Of a stretch of DNA of 34,806 bases, positions 1 through 9,554 are shown one piece after another (positions within the stretch are counted from its first letter, which is position 1; each line of letters opens with the position of its first letter). The notes below the pieces were generated by a model that was given only the letters and a program-made list of their open reading frames with translations, was not told where the DNA came from and did not search any database. This DNA is from an uncultured Sutterella sp. (GTDB taxonomy: Bacteria; Pseudomonadota; Gammaproteobacteria; Burkholderiales; Burkholderiaceae_F), in contig OMXR01000016.1 in assembly GCA_900315045.1 (NCBI GenBank), positions 1 through 34,806 on the forward strand, given 5' to 3'. The position numbers were made by a program, and so were the translations under genes.

Positions 1-360
1 CGTGAGGGACGAGACGACAAAGGCGTCGATGAAGCGGCTGTCCCGGGCGTTTCCGCTCTTGTGCTTGAGCCAGGCGCCGAACTTCTCGAACCCGAGCTCG
101 ATGTTGATGATCTCCCCGAGTGCAGTGCCGAGGGCCAGAGACAGCACGACCAGCATCGCCTGCCCGCTCACGAGCCTGCCGCCCTCGACATGCAGCATCC
201 ATTCCATGGCACCGGCCAGCCCGATGAAAAGCGTCCCGAGTCCGCAGACCCGCTTGAGCGCCTCCTGCTTTTCAAGCGCCATGAGCCCGCCAAAGAGCAG
301 TCCCAGGGTGCCCCCGGCAACGATCGCGGCGGTGTTGATGATGGTGCCGAGTGCAAACAT
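1..360 (-). CDS. DUF554 family membrane protein (partial, N-terminal 120 aa)
   Basis: The frame is open from an ATG at 358-360 down to the window edge, giving the first 120 residues. It begins MFALGTIINTAAIVAGG and contains glycine-rich hydrophobic segments (GGTLGLLFGGLMAL, AMLVVLSLALGTALGEIINIE) and a conserved-looking SRFIDAFVVSSLT stretch. This arrangement is that of the DUF554 (YdfK-like) integral membrane proteins, whose transport substrate or role is unknown. A GGAG Shine-Dalgarno lies 8 nt upstream of the ATG. It sits just downstream of the ilvC terminator, so it is probably its own transcription unit. The C-terminal half lies outside the window. The family call rests on pattern recognition of the N-terminus only. 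Confidence 0.75.
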   Translation of the reverse strand, partial: MFALGTIINTAAIVAGGTLGLLFGGLMALEKQEALKRVCGLGTLFIGLAGAMEWMLHVEGGRLVSGQAMLVVLSLALGTALGEIINIELGFEKFGAWLKHKSGNARDSRFIDAFVVSSLT

Positions 361-377
361 AAGGAGTCTCCAGGCGC

Positions 378-414
378 AAAAGAGCCCGGGCTGGATCAGC
401 GTCAGACCGGGCTC
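378..414 (-). terminator. Rho-independent terminator after ilvC
   Basis: On the minus strand an 8-bp stem GAGCCCGG / CCGGGCTC (407-414 with 382-389) closes a 17-nt loop and is followed directly by TTTT. It lies 27 nt past the ilvC stop and before the DUF554 start, so it should end the ilvBNC transcript. Confidence 0.7.
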
Positions 415-440
415 CCTGCCTTCAGAGCGATGTGCTCTGA

Positions 441-2022
<1,582 letters not shown>

Positions 2023-2024
2023 GC

Positions 2025-3803
2025 TTAATTCTCCTCGGCAAGAACCATTTCCGTAAGCCCCTGTCCGGGACCGACCATCGGACGCACCGGCTCGTGCGGT
2101 TCAATCAGCACATCGACGAACACGAGCTTGTCCTTGTTCTTTTCATCGAAAGCAGTGGCAATCGCCTGATCGAGCTCCTCGTACGTGCGCACGCGCAGCC
2201 CGACATGCCCATAGGCCTGGGCAAGCATCACGAAGTCCGGCTGCACGTCCATCACGGACTCGGAGTAGCGGCCGCCGTAGTAGGCCTCCTGCCAGATGGC
2301 GACCATGCCCAGATATCCGTTGTTGAGCAGGAAGATCTTCGGCGCCAGCCCGTACTGCTTGCACGTGGCAAGCTCCTGAATGCACATCTGGATCGAACCG
2401 TCTCCGGTGAACAGCACCACGGGCTCGTCCGGATGCGCAACCGCGGCGCCCATGGCCGCGGGCAGGCCGTACCCCATCGTGCCGAGGCCGCCGCTCGTCA
2501 TCCAGTGTCTGGGCTGCTTGAGTTTCAGATACTGAGCCGCCCACATCTGATGCTCGCCGACGTCCGTGGCGTAGTAGGCATCGTTGTTCGTATAGCTGGC
2601 CACACGCTCGACAACGGCCTGCGGCTTGATCGCGCCGCCCTCGGGCGTGCTGTAGGCCAGCGAGCGCTTGGCCCGCCACTTCTCGATCTGCGCGATCCAC
2701 TTGCCAAGGGCCTCGGAGTCGCTGCGGGTCGAGGTTGCCTCAAGCTGCTCGACCATCTGGGAGAGCACGTCGCGCACGTCGCCCACGATGGGCACGTGCG
2801 TGGCCACGCACTTGCTGATCGAACTCGGATCCACGTCAACCTGAACCACCGTGCGGGGAAGCCCCTCGAAATCACGGGGATTGCCGATCACGCGATCGTC
2901 GAACCGGGCGCCCAGGGCAAGCACAACATCGCTGTTGTGCATTGCCATGTTGGCTTCATAGGTGCCGTGCATGCCGAGCATGCCAAGATTGAGCTTGCTG
3001 CCCGCATCCAGAGCGCCAAGCCCCATCAGGGTGCTCGCAACCGGGAAGCCGGTGAGTTCAACGAACCGTGCAAGCAGCTCGGCTGCCCGGGGATTGTTCA
3101 TGCCGCCGCCGATGTAGACGACGGGGCGCTTGGCCGTCAGCAGCACCTGCAACGCCCGCTTGATCTGCCCGGGATGCCCCTTCAGAACGGGCCGGTAGCC
3201 CGGAATGTCGCAAACCTCGGGATAAACGAAGGGGCACTTGGCGCACTGCACATCCTTGGGAATATCGATAAGGACAGGCCCCGGACGTCCGCTTCGGGCC
3301 AGATAGAAGGCCTTCTTGATGGTATCGGCAAGCTCGCGCACGTCGGTCACAAGGAAATTGTGCTTGACGCAGGGCCTTGTGATGCCGACGGTGTCCACTT
3401 CCTGGAACGCGTCAGTGCCGATCAGCTTGGTGCCGACCTGACCGGTGAAAATAACCAGCGGGATGGAGTCGGCATACGCGGTGGCGATGCCCGTCACGGC
3501 GTTCGTGGCGCCGGGGCCGGAGGTCACCAGAACGACGCCGACCTCGTCGGTCGTGCGCGCATAGGCATCGGCAGCATGCGCTGCAGCCTGCTCGTGGCGC
3601 ACCAGAATGTGCTTGAAGTACTTCTGCTTGTAAATCTCGTCGTAGATCGGCAGAACGGCTCCGCCCGGATAGCCGAAAACATACTTGACGCCTTCGGCGT
3701 GCAGCGCCTCGATCATGATCTGCGCCCCGCTCATCACGGGTGCGCTTTCAAGTCCCTGAGAGGTCATCAAACCTAATCCTCGCTCGAAATCAGTGTGTTG
3801 CAT
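2025..3803 (-). CDS. ilvB: Acetolactate synthase large (catalytic) subunit
   Basis: This ThDP-, FAD- and Mg2+-dependent enzyme condenses pyruvate with pyruvate or 2-ketobutyrate, the first committed step of branched-chain amino-acid synthesis. The N-terminal domain has EGVKYVFGYPGGAVLPIYDE and the catalytic-glutamate region RHEQAAAHAADAYAR. The C-terminal ThDP site is GDGSIQMCIQELAT ... LLNNGYLGMV. The start is ambiguous. The upstream ATG (3803, 592 aa) has an AGGAAA almost touching it. The ATG at 3767 (580 aa, MTSQGLESAPVMSGAQIM) has a GAGGATTAGG tract at normal spacing and gives a more usual N-terminus. It is the first gene of ilvBNC. No leader peptide rich in Leu, Val or Ile was found upstream, so classical attenuation is not evident. 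Confidence 0.96.
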   Translation of the reverse strand: MQHTDFERGLGLMTSQGLESAPVMSGAQIMIEALHAEGVKYVFGYPGGAVLPIYDEIYKQKYFKHILVRHEQAAAHAADAYARTTDEVGVVLVTSGPGATNAVTGIATAYADSIPLVIFTGQVGTKLIGTDAFQEVDTVGITRPCVKHNFLVTDVRELADTIKKAFYLARSGRPGPVLIDIPKDVQCAKCPFVYPEVCDIPGYRPVLKGHPGQIKRALQVLLTAKRPVVYIGGGMNNPRAAELLARFVELTGFPVASTLMGLGALDAGSKLNLGMLGMHGTYEANMAMHNSDVVLALGARFDDRVIGNPRDFEGLPRTVVQVDVDPSSISKCVATHVPIVGDVRDVLSQMVEQLEATSTRSDSEALGKWIAQIEKWRAKRSLAYSTPEGGAIKPQAVVERVASYTNNDAYYATDVGEHQMWAAQYLKLKQPRHWMTSGGLGTMGYGLPAAMGAAVAHPDEPVVLFTGDGSIQMCIQELATCKQYGLAPKIFLLNNGYLGMVAIWQEAYYGGRYSESVMDVQPDFVMLAQAYGHVGLRVRTYEELDQAIATAFDEKNKDKLVFVDVLIEPHEPVRPMVGPGQGLTEMVLAEEN

Positions 3804-4088
3804 TTTCCTAAATTCTTCGGCTCGGACTCTGATGAGGAAGCGGCAGAACGCCTTGTCAGAAGCTCGAGGCTGTCATGCTGCTCCTCAAGCTGGAGAAATC
3901 GTTCGCCGCCCCTAGACCCGGTAGAGCCCAGAAACCGAAAGAGTGCCGTGCGCCTTGGTCAGCCATTGGTTGGATTTTTTCACAGCACTTTTTTGATTTT
4001 AGCCAGATGCCGCTTTTTTTCTCACCGAACCGCGTTAAACCCATTTTTTTATCATTTCTTTGAATCATTTATTTGCGCATATCGATTT

Positions 4089-4118
4089 TTTATAGGCAGT
4101 TTTGCTGAGTCTATGCAA
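4089..4118 (-). promoter_or_regulatory. Candidate sigma70 promoter for ilvBNC
   Basis: On the minus strand there is a TTGCAT -35 element (4113-4118), an 18-nt spacer and a TATAAA -10 element (4089-4094). Transcription would start near 4082 and give a long leader of about 280 nt before ilvB. This is the best minus-strand match I found in the region, but it is a by-eye call. Confidence 0.35.
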
Positions 4119-4161
4119 GAATGTTCCGTTTGAGATGGATGGGCGCTTCGCAACTGAGGCA

Positions 4162-4201
4162 CGGAGTCGCTCCGATCCCTCTGCGCGGATTTGCTCCGCG
4201 C
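4162..4201 (+). repeat. Two tandem perfect hairpins in the NSS-1 leader
   Basis: CGGAG-TCG-CTCCG (4162-4174) is followed 8 nt later by GCGCGGA-TTTGC-TCCGCGC (4183-4201). Both stems are perfect. They lie 40 to 80 nt upstream of the start at 4242. Neither is followed by a T-run, so they are not terminators in either direction. They could be a structured 5' leader. Confidence 0.5.
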
Positions 4202-4241
4202 CGCGGCCTCTCCATCAAGCGTCTCAGGAAAGCAGTACCAC

Positions 4242-5576
4242 ATGTCTCACAGCAAAACGACCGAATGGGGCTCCCGAATCGGCTTCATTCTCGCGGGCGC
4301 AGGTTCGGCCATCGGATTAGGCGCAATCTGGAAATTCCCATTCTGGGCAGGCACCTACGGCGGCTCGGCCTTCATCATCCCGTACATCTTCTTCACGTTC
4401 ACGATCGGGGTGGCGCTTGTCATGGCGGAGCTTGCGATCGGACGCGCAGGCCGCGGCTCCGCCGTCTCGGCGATGAAGCGCCTCGGCGGTCCTGCGTTTG
4501 CAGTAATGGGCGGAATCGGCGTGCTCACGAGCTACATCATCCTGTCCTACTACTCGGTCGTGGGCGGCTGGTGCGTGAAGTATCTTTTCGATGCGCTCGG
4601 CGGCAATCTCGTCACGAGCGACCCGAAGCTGCTTGCAGACAACTTCGGAGCTCTTGTCGCCGACCCGGCCGCCAACATCAGCTGGCATCTGATCTTTCTC
4701 ACCCTTTCCTGCGGCGTCGTCGCCATGGGCGTTGTGGCAGGGATCGAGCGCATCAGCAAATACCTGCTGCCGATGCTGTTTGTGCTGATGCTGCTCATCA
4801 CCGGGCGCTCGCTTACCCTGGACGGGGCCATGCAGGGCATCGACTTCCTGTTCAACTTCAGCTTCAACAAGCTCACGCTCGAGTCCGTCATGAATGCCAT
4901 GGGACTCACCTTCTTCTCCCTGTCGCTGGGGTGCACGATTCTCGTGACATACGGCCTGTACCTGAAGGACTCGACCGACATTCCGTCTTCGGCAGGGTGG
5001 ATTTCGTACCTTGCCATTCAGACCGGAATCCTTGCCGGGCTGATGATCATGCCCGCCGTCTTCGCCATGGGGCAGGATCCCAAGGCGGGCCCCGGCCTTG
5101 TCTTCATCACGATCCCCCTGGTCTTCTCGCAGATTCCGTTCGGCGCCGCCTTTGCCGCGCTCTTTTACGTGTGCCTGCTCGTCGCCGCGCTCACGAGCGC
5201 CATTTCCCTTGTGGAAGTTGTTGTTGCCTACCTGTGCCACGAATGGCATCTGTCCCGCAAACGCGCTTCGCTTCTCATCTACATCACCATTTTCCTGCTC
5301 GGATCGGCCTCGGCCCTCTCTTTCGGCCCCTGGAGCGGCTGGACTGTCGGCGGCAAGATTCTCTTTGACCTGCTCGACTACGTCTGCACGAACATCATGA
5401 TGCCGGCGGGGGGCCTGGCCATCGCGATTCTGGCGGGCTGGATCGCAAGGGACAAGTTCCGCGCGCAGATCTCCCAGGTCAGAAAATATCCCGAGGGCGT
5501 GCTCAGATTCCTCACGTTCGCCGTCAGGTATCTGGCTCCAGTCATGGTTCTGCTGGTTCTCATCTCAGGCCTCTGA
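4242..5576 (+). CDS. NSS-family Na+-dependent amino-acid symporter (first copy)
   Basis: This 444-aa polytopic inner-membrane protein belongs to the neurotransmitter:sodium symporter (SNF) family, which drives amino-acid or related-solute uptake with Na+. The diagnostic first-helix motif GSAIGLGAIWKFPFWAGTYGGSAF forms the unwound TM1 of the Na+/substrate site. The repeat-2 motifs AMGLTFFSLSLGCTILVTYG and FYVCLLVAALTSAISLVEV are also present. The length corresponds to the bacterial 11-12 TM members of the YhdH/YocR type. I chose the ATG at 4242 because an AGGAAA lies 11 nt upstream and the paralogues at 13.4 and 14.8 kb start at the equivalent residue. It is a single-gene unit closed by a strong terminator. 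The substrate is unknown. Confidence 0.9.
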   Translation: MSHSKTTEWGSRIGFILAGAGSAIGLGAIWKFPFWAGTYGGSAFIIPYIFFTFTIGVALVMAELAIGRAGRGSAVSAMKRLGGPAFAVMGGIGVLTSYIILSYYSVVGGWCVKYLFDALGGNLVTSDPKLLADNFGALVADPAANISWHLIFLTLSCGVVAMGVVAGIERISKYLLPMLFVLMLLITGRSLTLDGAMQGIDFLFNFSFNKLTLESVMNAMGLTFFSLSLGCTILVTYGLYLKDSTDIPSSAGWISYLAIQTGILAGLMIMPAVFAMGQDPKAGPGLVFITIPLVFSQIPFGAAFAALFYVCLLVAALTSAISLVEVVVAYLCHEWHLSRKRASLLIYITIFLLGSASALSFGPWSGWTVGGKILFDLLDYVCTNIMMPAGGLAIAILAGWIARDKFRAQISQVRKYPEGVLRFLTFAVRYLAPVMVLLVLISGL

Positions 5577-5594
5577 CCGCCGTCCCGCAGAGAC

Positions 5595-5634
5595 CAATCG
5601 GGCCGCCCGAAACGAGCGGCCCGATTGATTTTTG
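5595..5634 (+). terminator. Strong Rho-independent terminator after NSS-1
   Basis: A 12-bp perfect stem CAATCGGGCCGC / GCGGCCCGATTG with a 9-nt loop (5607-5615) is followed by ATTTTT. It is located 18 nt after the symporter stop and faces the convergent mmuM gene. Confidence 0.9.
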
Positions 5635-5653
5635 TACGCTTTCTCTGACTCGG

Positions 5654-6589
5654 CTAGTACCCGAGCCGTCCTCTCATCTGCGCAACCTGGGCAATGTCTT
5701 CCGGCCCGGTGCGGCAGCAGCCGCCGATCAGCCTTGCGCCCGCCCGGTACCAGCTCTCGACATACTGCGCAAAGGATTCCGCTCCGCCCGACCAGGTCTT
5801 GGTGAGCGGATCGTATCGCTCGCCCCGATTCGGATACACGACGACGGGCTTGTCGCTGGCCATCCGGATCACGCCGATCAGCTCCTCGACAAACCGGGGA
5901 TCGGTGCAGTTCACGCCGATTGCCGCAACCTGGGGATTGCGCGAGAGCGCCTGAGCACAGTCGGCGATGTCATCCCCGCCGCAGGTCGTTCTGCCGTCAC
6001 GGCAGGAAAAACTCACCCAGGCGGGAATCTGCGGGAACTTTTCAAGCTCGAGCATGACGGCCACCGCCTCTTCCAGAAGCGGTATCGTCTCGACGGCAAA
6101 CAGATCCGGTGCCGCCTGCGCCAGAACACTGATCCGCTCCCGATGGAACTCCCTCAGTCCGTTCACGCCAAGCCGATACTCGCCCGTGTACTCGCTGCCG
6201 TCGGCAAGATACGCCCCGTAGGGACCGATCGAGGCTGCGGCAAGCGGCGAAGGCAGATTCTGCGACGAGCGCAGCGCAATGAATTCATTGCGAACCTCCT
6301 TGAGCAGCTCGACCGAGCGGGCGATGAGGCCTGCAGCCTCCTGAGGTGTGAGGCCCTTGCGCACAAACCCTTCGATCGTGGCCTGGTAGCTCGCTGACGT
6401 GCAAACGTCAGCACCGGCTGCGTAGTAGTCCCTGTGCACGGCCTTGACCAGATCGGGTGCATCAACGAGCGCTCTGGCCGACCAAAGGGCGTCGTTGGTG
6501 TCGAAGCCCCTGAGCGCAAGCTCGGAGCCGAACGCCCCGTCCAGCACCATGAAGGGCTGCACTGCAAGAATCTGTTCTACTGCGTTCAC
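5654..6589 (-). CDS. mmuM: Homocysteine S-methyltransferase
   Basis: This 311-aa zinc methyltransferase of the Pfam S-methyl_trans family transfers a methyl group from S-methylmethionine (or SAM) to homocysteine to make methionine. The N-terminal FMVLDGAFGSELALRG motif is typical. The zinc-binding cysteines appear as GVNCTDP and the C-terminal LIGGCCRTGPEDI. The start is a GTG at 6587-6589, chosen because a GGAGG Shine-Dalgarno lies 7 nt upstream. It follows a periplasmic amino-acid-binding gene by only 15 nt on the same strand, so the two are probably co-transcribed. No S-methylmethionine permease (mmuP) is in the window. Confidence 0.88.
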   Translation of the reverse strand: MNAVEQILAVQPFMVLDGAFGSELALRGFDTNDALWSARALVDAPDLVKAVHRDYYAAGADVCTSASYQATIEGFVRKGLTPQEAAGLIARSVELLKEVRNEFIALRSSQNLPSPLAAASIGPYGAYLADGSEYTGEYRLGVNGLREFHRERISVLAQAAPDLFAVETIPLLEEAVAVMLELEKFPQIPAWVSFSCRDGRTTCGGDDIADCAQALSRNPQVAAIGVNCTDPRFVEELIGVIRMASDKPVVVYPNRGERYDPLTKTWSGGAESFAQYVESWYRAGARLIGGCCRTGPEDIAQVAQMRGRLGY

Positions 6590-6604
6590 GGATCTGCCTC
6601 CAGC

Positions 6605-7384
6605 CTAGCGGCGAAAAATCTCTTTCGGGGGCTCTTTTCCAAACCACTTTCTGTAAAGCGCGGCGTAGGTGCCGTCGGCAAGGATCCTTTCGAGCCCCCT
6701 GTTGATCTTGCCAAGGAGTTCCCGGTTGCCCTTTCTCACGGCGATTCCGAGATCCTCCTCGGTGAGCGCAAGCGCTAGAGACTTCACCTTGCCCTTGCCC
6801 GCCGTCGTCACATAGTAGTCGTTGGTCGGAATGTCGTTGATGACTGCATCGACGCCCCCGTTCCTGAGTTCCCAGAATGCTTCGTTCAGCTGGTTGAACA
6901 CGCGGACCTTGGCTCCAGCGATCTTCTTTGCAGCGATCTCGCCCGTCGAGCCAATCGAAACCCCAAGCCGCTTGCCCTCAAGATCCCTTTCCGTGCGGAT
7001 GTCCCTGTTTTCCGCCCTCACGACGACACCAAGGCCGGCGATGTAGTAGCGGCGCGAAAAATCCACGGTTCTGGCTCTCTCCTCGGAAATGGTGATGTCG
7101 TTGATCGCAATGTCGATCGTGCCCGTGCGCAGCGCCGGAATCAGCCCGTCAAAGGGAAGATTGCGCACCTGGACATCAAACCCGGACACCCTGCCGATCG
7201 CCTTGATGATGTCGACGTCAAACCCCACGTACTCGCCGCTTTTCATGTCTTGGGAGCCGAACGGAGGATAGGCCGCATCCATGCCGGCCGAGAGCACCTT
7301 GCCGGATCCGGCAAGCGCTGCCGCGGGCAGAGCCGCCAGAGCCGCAAGTTCTGCGGCAACGATGAGAAGTTGTCGTTTCTGCAT
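6605..7384 (-). CDS. Periplasmic amino-acid-binding protein (SBP_bac_3 family)
   Basis: This 259-aa exported solute-binding protein has a signal peptide with a KR charged start, an Ala/Leu core and a likely cleavage after AALA. The mature region has the family hallmarks PPFGSQDMKSGEYVGFDVDIIKAI, NLPFDGLIPALRTGTIDIAINDITISEERARTVDFS and a C-terminal GTYAALYRKWFG. It has no lipobox cysteine, so it should be soluble in the periplasm. AGGAA lies 8 nt before the ATG. No ABC permease or ATPase genes are adjacent, making it an orphan binding protein that must use a distant transporter. Its pairing with mmuM suggests methionine, S-methylmethionine or a related thioether as ligand; this is inference. 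Confidence 0.85.
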   Translation of the reverse strand: MQKRQLLIVAAELAALAALPAAALAGSGKVLSAGMDAAYPPFGSQDMKSGEYVGFDVDIIKAIGRVSGFDVQVRNLPFDGLIPALRTGTIDIAINDITISEERARTVDFSRRYYIAGLGVVVRAENRDIRTERDLEGKRLGVSIGSTGEIAAKKIAGAKVRVFNQLNEAFWELRNGGVDAVINDIPTNDYYVTTAGKGKVKSLALALTEEDLGIAVRKGNRELLGKINRGLERILADGTYAALYRKWFGKEPPKEIFRR

Positions 7385-7656
7385 TCGAATAGTTCCTTGA
7401 GTCGAGGCTACGGGCAGGCAGTGTAGCGGCTAGCCCTGCGAGATGGCTAGCGCACCGCACGCCTTTCTTGAGGTATTCGCAATCCTGCAGCGAAAACCTG
7501 CCGGAGCCAGGAAATTTCCCTGCTGAAACAAATGCAAAAAAAGATAGCGCAACAGATATTTACATTTATTTTGGATCGGCCCCGTCCCAAGCGCATCAAC
7601 TCTCCTTATAGTACTTATACAAAGTTCATTCATTTCCTTTTTGGGAGTTGTTCCGT
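7385..7656. other. Divergent intergenic region, binding protein / DsbG-like gene
   Basis: The 272 bp hold no gene. The half nearest the minus-strand gene contains an inverted repeat GCTAGCC / GGCTAGC (7429-7435 and 7445-7451). The half nearest the plus-strand gene is AT-rich (about 7530-7640) and is the likely promoter for the exported thioredoxin-fold gene. Confidence 0.5.
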
Positions 7657-8250
7657 ATGCCTACCTCTCTTTCCCGCCGCACGCTCCTTGGATCCGCCGC
7701 GCTTGCATGCGCAGCAGCTGCAAGCGGCACCGCACTTGCCAAGCCTGCCGCCGTCCCCTCCATCTGGGAGGGAAAAAAGATGTACGACACGATGCTCAGG
7801 CAGGGAACGTACTTCACGTATCCCGGACCGCACAGGCGCAAGGTGGCCCACGTCTTCATCGACACCCAGTGCCCGGACTGCGAGCGGCTCTTTACGCGCC
7901 TGCAGCCGCTTTTTGACCGGGTTGAGGTTCGCTTCTACCCGATCGCATACCTCGGCATCCACTCCGAGCCCCAGGGGACGACAATCCTGATGAGCAAGAC
8001 GCCCTGGAAGGTCTTTGACGAGCACCACAAGCACTTCCGCGACGCCGAATTCCGCGGCCTTCGCTACGGACCGGTCGATCGCCTGCCCGAGGAGCTGCGC
8101 ACCAAAGTTTGGACGAACACCAAGCTGCACCGCCGTTGCGGCTGCCGTGCGGTCCCGTACGGCGTCTACAAGAACTCGAAGGGCGAGTTCCTGCCGTTCG
8201 ACGAAAACCTGACCACCAGGGAGCTCGCCAGGCTTTTCGAACTCAACTAG
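7657..8250 (+). CDS. Exported DsbC/DsbG-like thioredoxin-fold protein
   Basis: This 197-aa protein has an N-terminal export signal with a twin-arginine-like SRRTLLGSAALACAAAA and cleavage near TALA (about residue 28). The redox centre is C72-P-D-C75 in FIDTQCPDC. The cis-proline loop is probably at P167 (CRAVPYGVY), as in the DsbC/DsbG/thioredoxin-fold oxidoreductases. It lacks the separate N-terminal dimerisation domain of DsbC, so it is shorter. An additional CGC (161-163) precedes the cis-Pro, which is unusual. I chose the ATG at 7657, 9 nt after GGGAG, rather than the in-frame TTG three codons upstream. It is a single gene with a terminator behind it. Its likely role is disulfide formation, isomerisation or reduction of periplasmic proteins; its partners are unknown. 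Confidence 0.75.
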   Translation: MPTSLSRRTLLGSAALACAAAASGTALAKPAAVPSIWEGKKMYDTMLRQGTYFTYPGPHRRKVAHVFIDTQCPDCERLFTRLQPLFDRVEVRFYPIAYLGIHSEPQGTTILMSKTPWKVFDEHHKHFRDAEFRGLRYGPVDRLPEELRTKVWTNTKLHRRCGCRAVPYGVYKNSKGEFLPFDENLTTRELARLFELN

Positions 8251-8269
8251 ACTCAGCTCTGCTGAGACG

Positions 8270-8300
8270 GCGGCGCTGCTTTCCGGCGCCGCTTTTCTTT
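8270..8300 (+). terminator. Rho-independent terminator after the DsbG-like gene
   Basis: The stem GCGGCGC (8270-8276) / GCGCCGC (8286-8292) has a 9-nt loop and is followed by TTTTCTTTTTC. A second small hairpin CTCAGC-TCT-GCTGAG (8252-8266) sits directly after the stop codon. Confidence 0.8.
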
Positions 8301-8328
8301 TTCTTCCCCTGCTCGCTTTCTCGACACC

Positions 8329-9540
8329 ATGCGTGTGCTTCACACTTCGGACTGGCATCTGGGCAAAGACATCGGAAGCCTCGATCGCACGGAAACTTTC
8401 GGCAAATTTCTCCGCTGGCTGCTCGAAACCATCCGCACCGAACATGTCGACACATTGATCGTCTCCGGGGACGTCTTTGACACGACAACGCCTTCGCACA
8501 GAGCCCAGAGCCTGTACTACTCGTTTCTTGCGCAGCTGAGCGAATCGGGCTGCCGGCATGCGGTCATCACCGCCGGCAACCACGATTCCCCCAGCCTGAT
8601 CAACGCCCCCTCGGACCTGCTCTCGCACATGGGAATCCACGCGGTCGGCACCGTGGGCGAGAACGAGCTCATTGCCGTGCGCGACGCCGATGAGGCGCTT
8701 CAGGCCGTCGTGCTCGCCGTACCCTACCTGAGGGAGCGCGACGTCTTTCGCGCCGGAGACTACCGCAGCGAAGAGGACCGCAGCAAAGCTCTTGCCCTGG
8801 CGATCGCCGGGCACTACGAACGCCTTGTGCAGCAAGCCCTCACCCTGATGAAGAACGAGCGCGTGCCGATCATTGCCACGGGGCACCTGTTCGTCTCCGG
8901 CGGCGTTCTTGACGACTCGGTGCGCAAGCTCTACATCGGGTATCTCGGAAACATCCCGGCGGACATCTTCCCCCAGCAAATCGACTACCTTGCGCTCGGG
9001 CATCTGCATCGGCCCCAGCTGGTCGGAGGCGACCCCGCACGAGCCTACAGCGGCTCGCCTCTGCCGCTTGACTTTTCCGAGGCTGAAACAGAAAAATCCG
9101 TGCGGATTGTCGATTTCGAACCCGGCAAGCCACCTGCCGTGCGGCCTGTCCCCGTGCCGGCATTCGAGCGTCTGGAGACCGTGAGCGGAACAGGCGCTCA
9201 GATCCTTGCGCGCATCGCTGAACTCGCAGCGGCAGACGAGCCGGTCATCGTCCGGGTCATCCACCGGGGAGAGAGTCCCGAACCCGGGCTCGCCGAGCAG
9301 GTGCGCTCGATCGTCGAAGGCAGCCCCGTTCTGATTGCCGAGACGCGAGACGAAAGCCTCGTGCACGCCTATCTCGAGGGAAAGGATGTGCACACGCTCA
9401 GCGTGGGCGAGCTCACCCCCGCCCAGGTTCTCAGCCGCCGGCTTGACTGCGAGGGCATTCAGGGCGACGAGCGCGCCGAACTGGAAAAGCGCTTTGAGAT
9501 CGCACTTGAGGCTTTGCAGAACAAGGACCCGCTGCAGTAG
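8329..9540 (+). CDS. sbcD: SbcD, nuclease subunit of the SbcCD (Mre11-Rad50) complex
   Basis: This 403-aa metallophosphoesterase is the Mn2+-dependent endo/exonuclease that, with SbcC, cleaves DNA hairpins and processes blocked ends. The phosphoesterase motifs occur in order: LHTSDWHLGK (I), VSGDVFD (II), ITAGNHDSP (III), ATGHLF and LALGHLHRPQ (IV, V). The C-terminal half is the DNA-binding cap. No good Shine-Dalgarno precedes the ATG, which is fixed by the conserved MRVLHTSDWHLG start. sbcC begins 14 nt after the stop, so they form an operon. Confidence 0.95.
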   Translation: MRVLHTSDWHLGKDIGSLDRTETFGKFLRWLLETIRTEHVDTLIVSGDVFDTTTPSHRAQSLYYSFLAQLSESGCRHAVITAGNHDSPSLINAPSDLLSHMGIHAVGTVGENELIAVRDADEALQAVVLAVPYLRERDVFRAGDYRSEEDRSKALALAIAGHYERLVQQALTLMKNERVPIIATGHLFVSGGVLDDSVRKLYIGYLGNIPADIFPQQIDYLALGHLHRPQLVGGDPARAYSGSPLPLDFSEAETEKSVRIVDFEPGKPPAVRPVPVPAFERLETVSGTGAQILARIAELAAADEPVIVRVIHRGESPEPGLAEQVRSIVEGSPVLIAETRDESLVHAYLEGKDVHTLSVGELTPAQVLSRRLDCEGIQGDERAELEKRFEIALEALQNKDPLQ

Positions 9541-9554
9541 AAGGAACCGGCATC

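Larger units (their letters stand above)
3804..4241. other. Divergent ilvB / NSS-symporter intergenic region
   Basis: This 438-bp stretch separates the divergent ilvBNC operon and the first NSS gene. The middle (about 3970-4120) is AT- and T-rich and is the likely promoter zone for both directions. The NSS-proximal part (4160-4205) is GC-rich and holds two adjacent perfect hairpins. I see no convincing gene: the small frames here lack any recognisable protein character. Confidence 0.6.

Noticed and set aside
3859-3876. Short minus-strand reading frame MTASSF with a GAGGAG ribosome site upstream of ilvB, as a possible leader peptide
   Set aside because: It has no run of Leu, Val or Ile codons and no terminator/antiterminator pair follows, so attenuation is unsupported.
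4162-4201. Guanidine-II (mini-ykkC) riboswitch
   Set aside because: Two tandem stems are present, but the loops are TCG and TTTGC and not ACGR on either strand.
7630-9393. 587-codon open frame on the minus strand opposite the DsbG-like gene and sbcD
   Set aside because: It is a shadow of GC-rich codon usage: the sense strand encodes two clear families with motifs, while the antisense product has no domain character.
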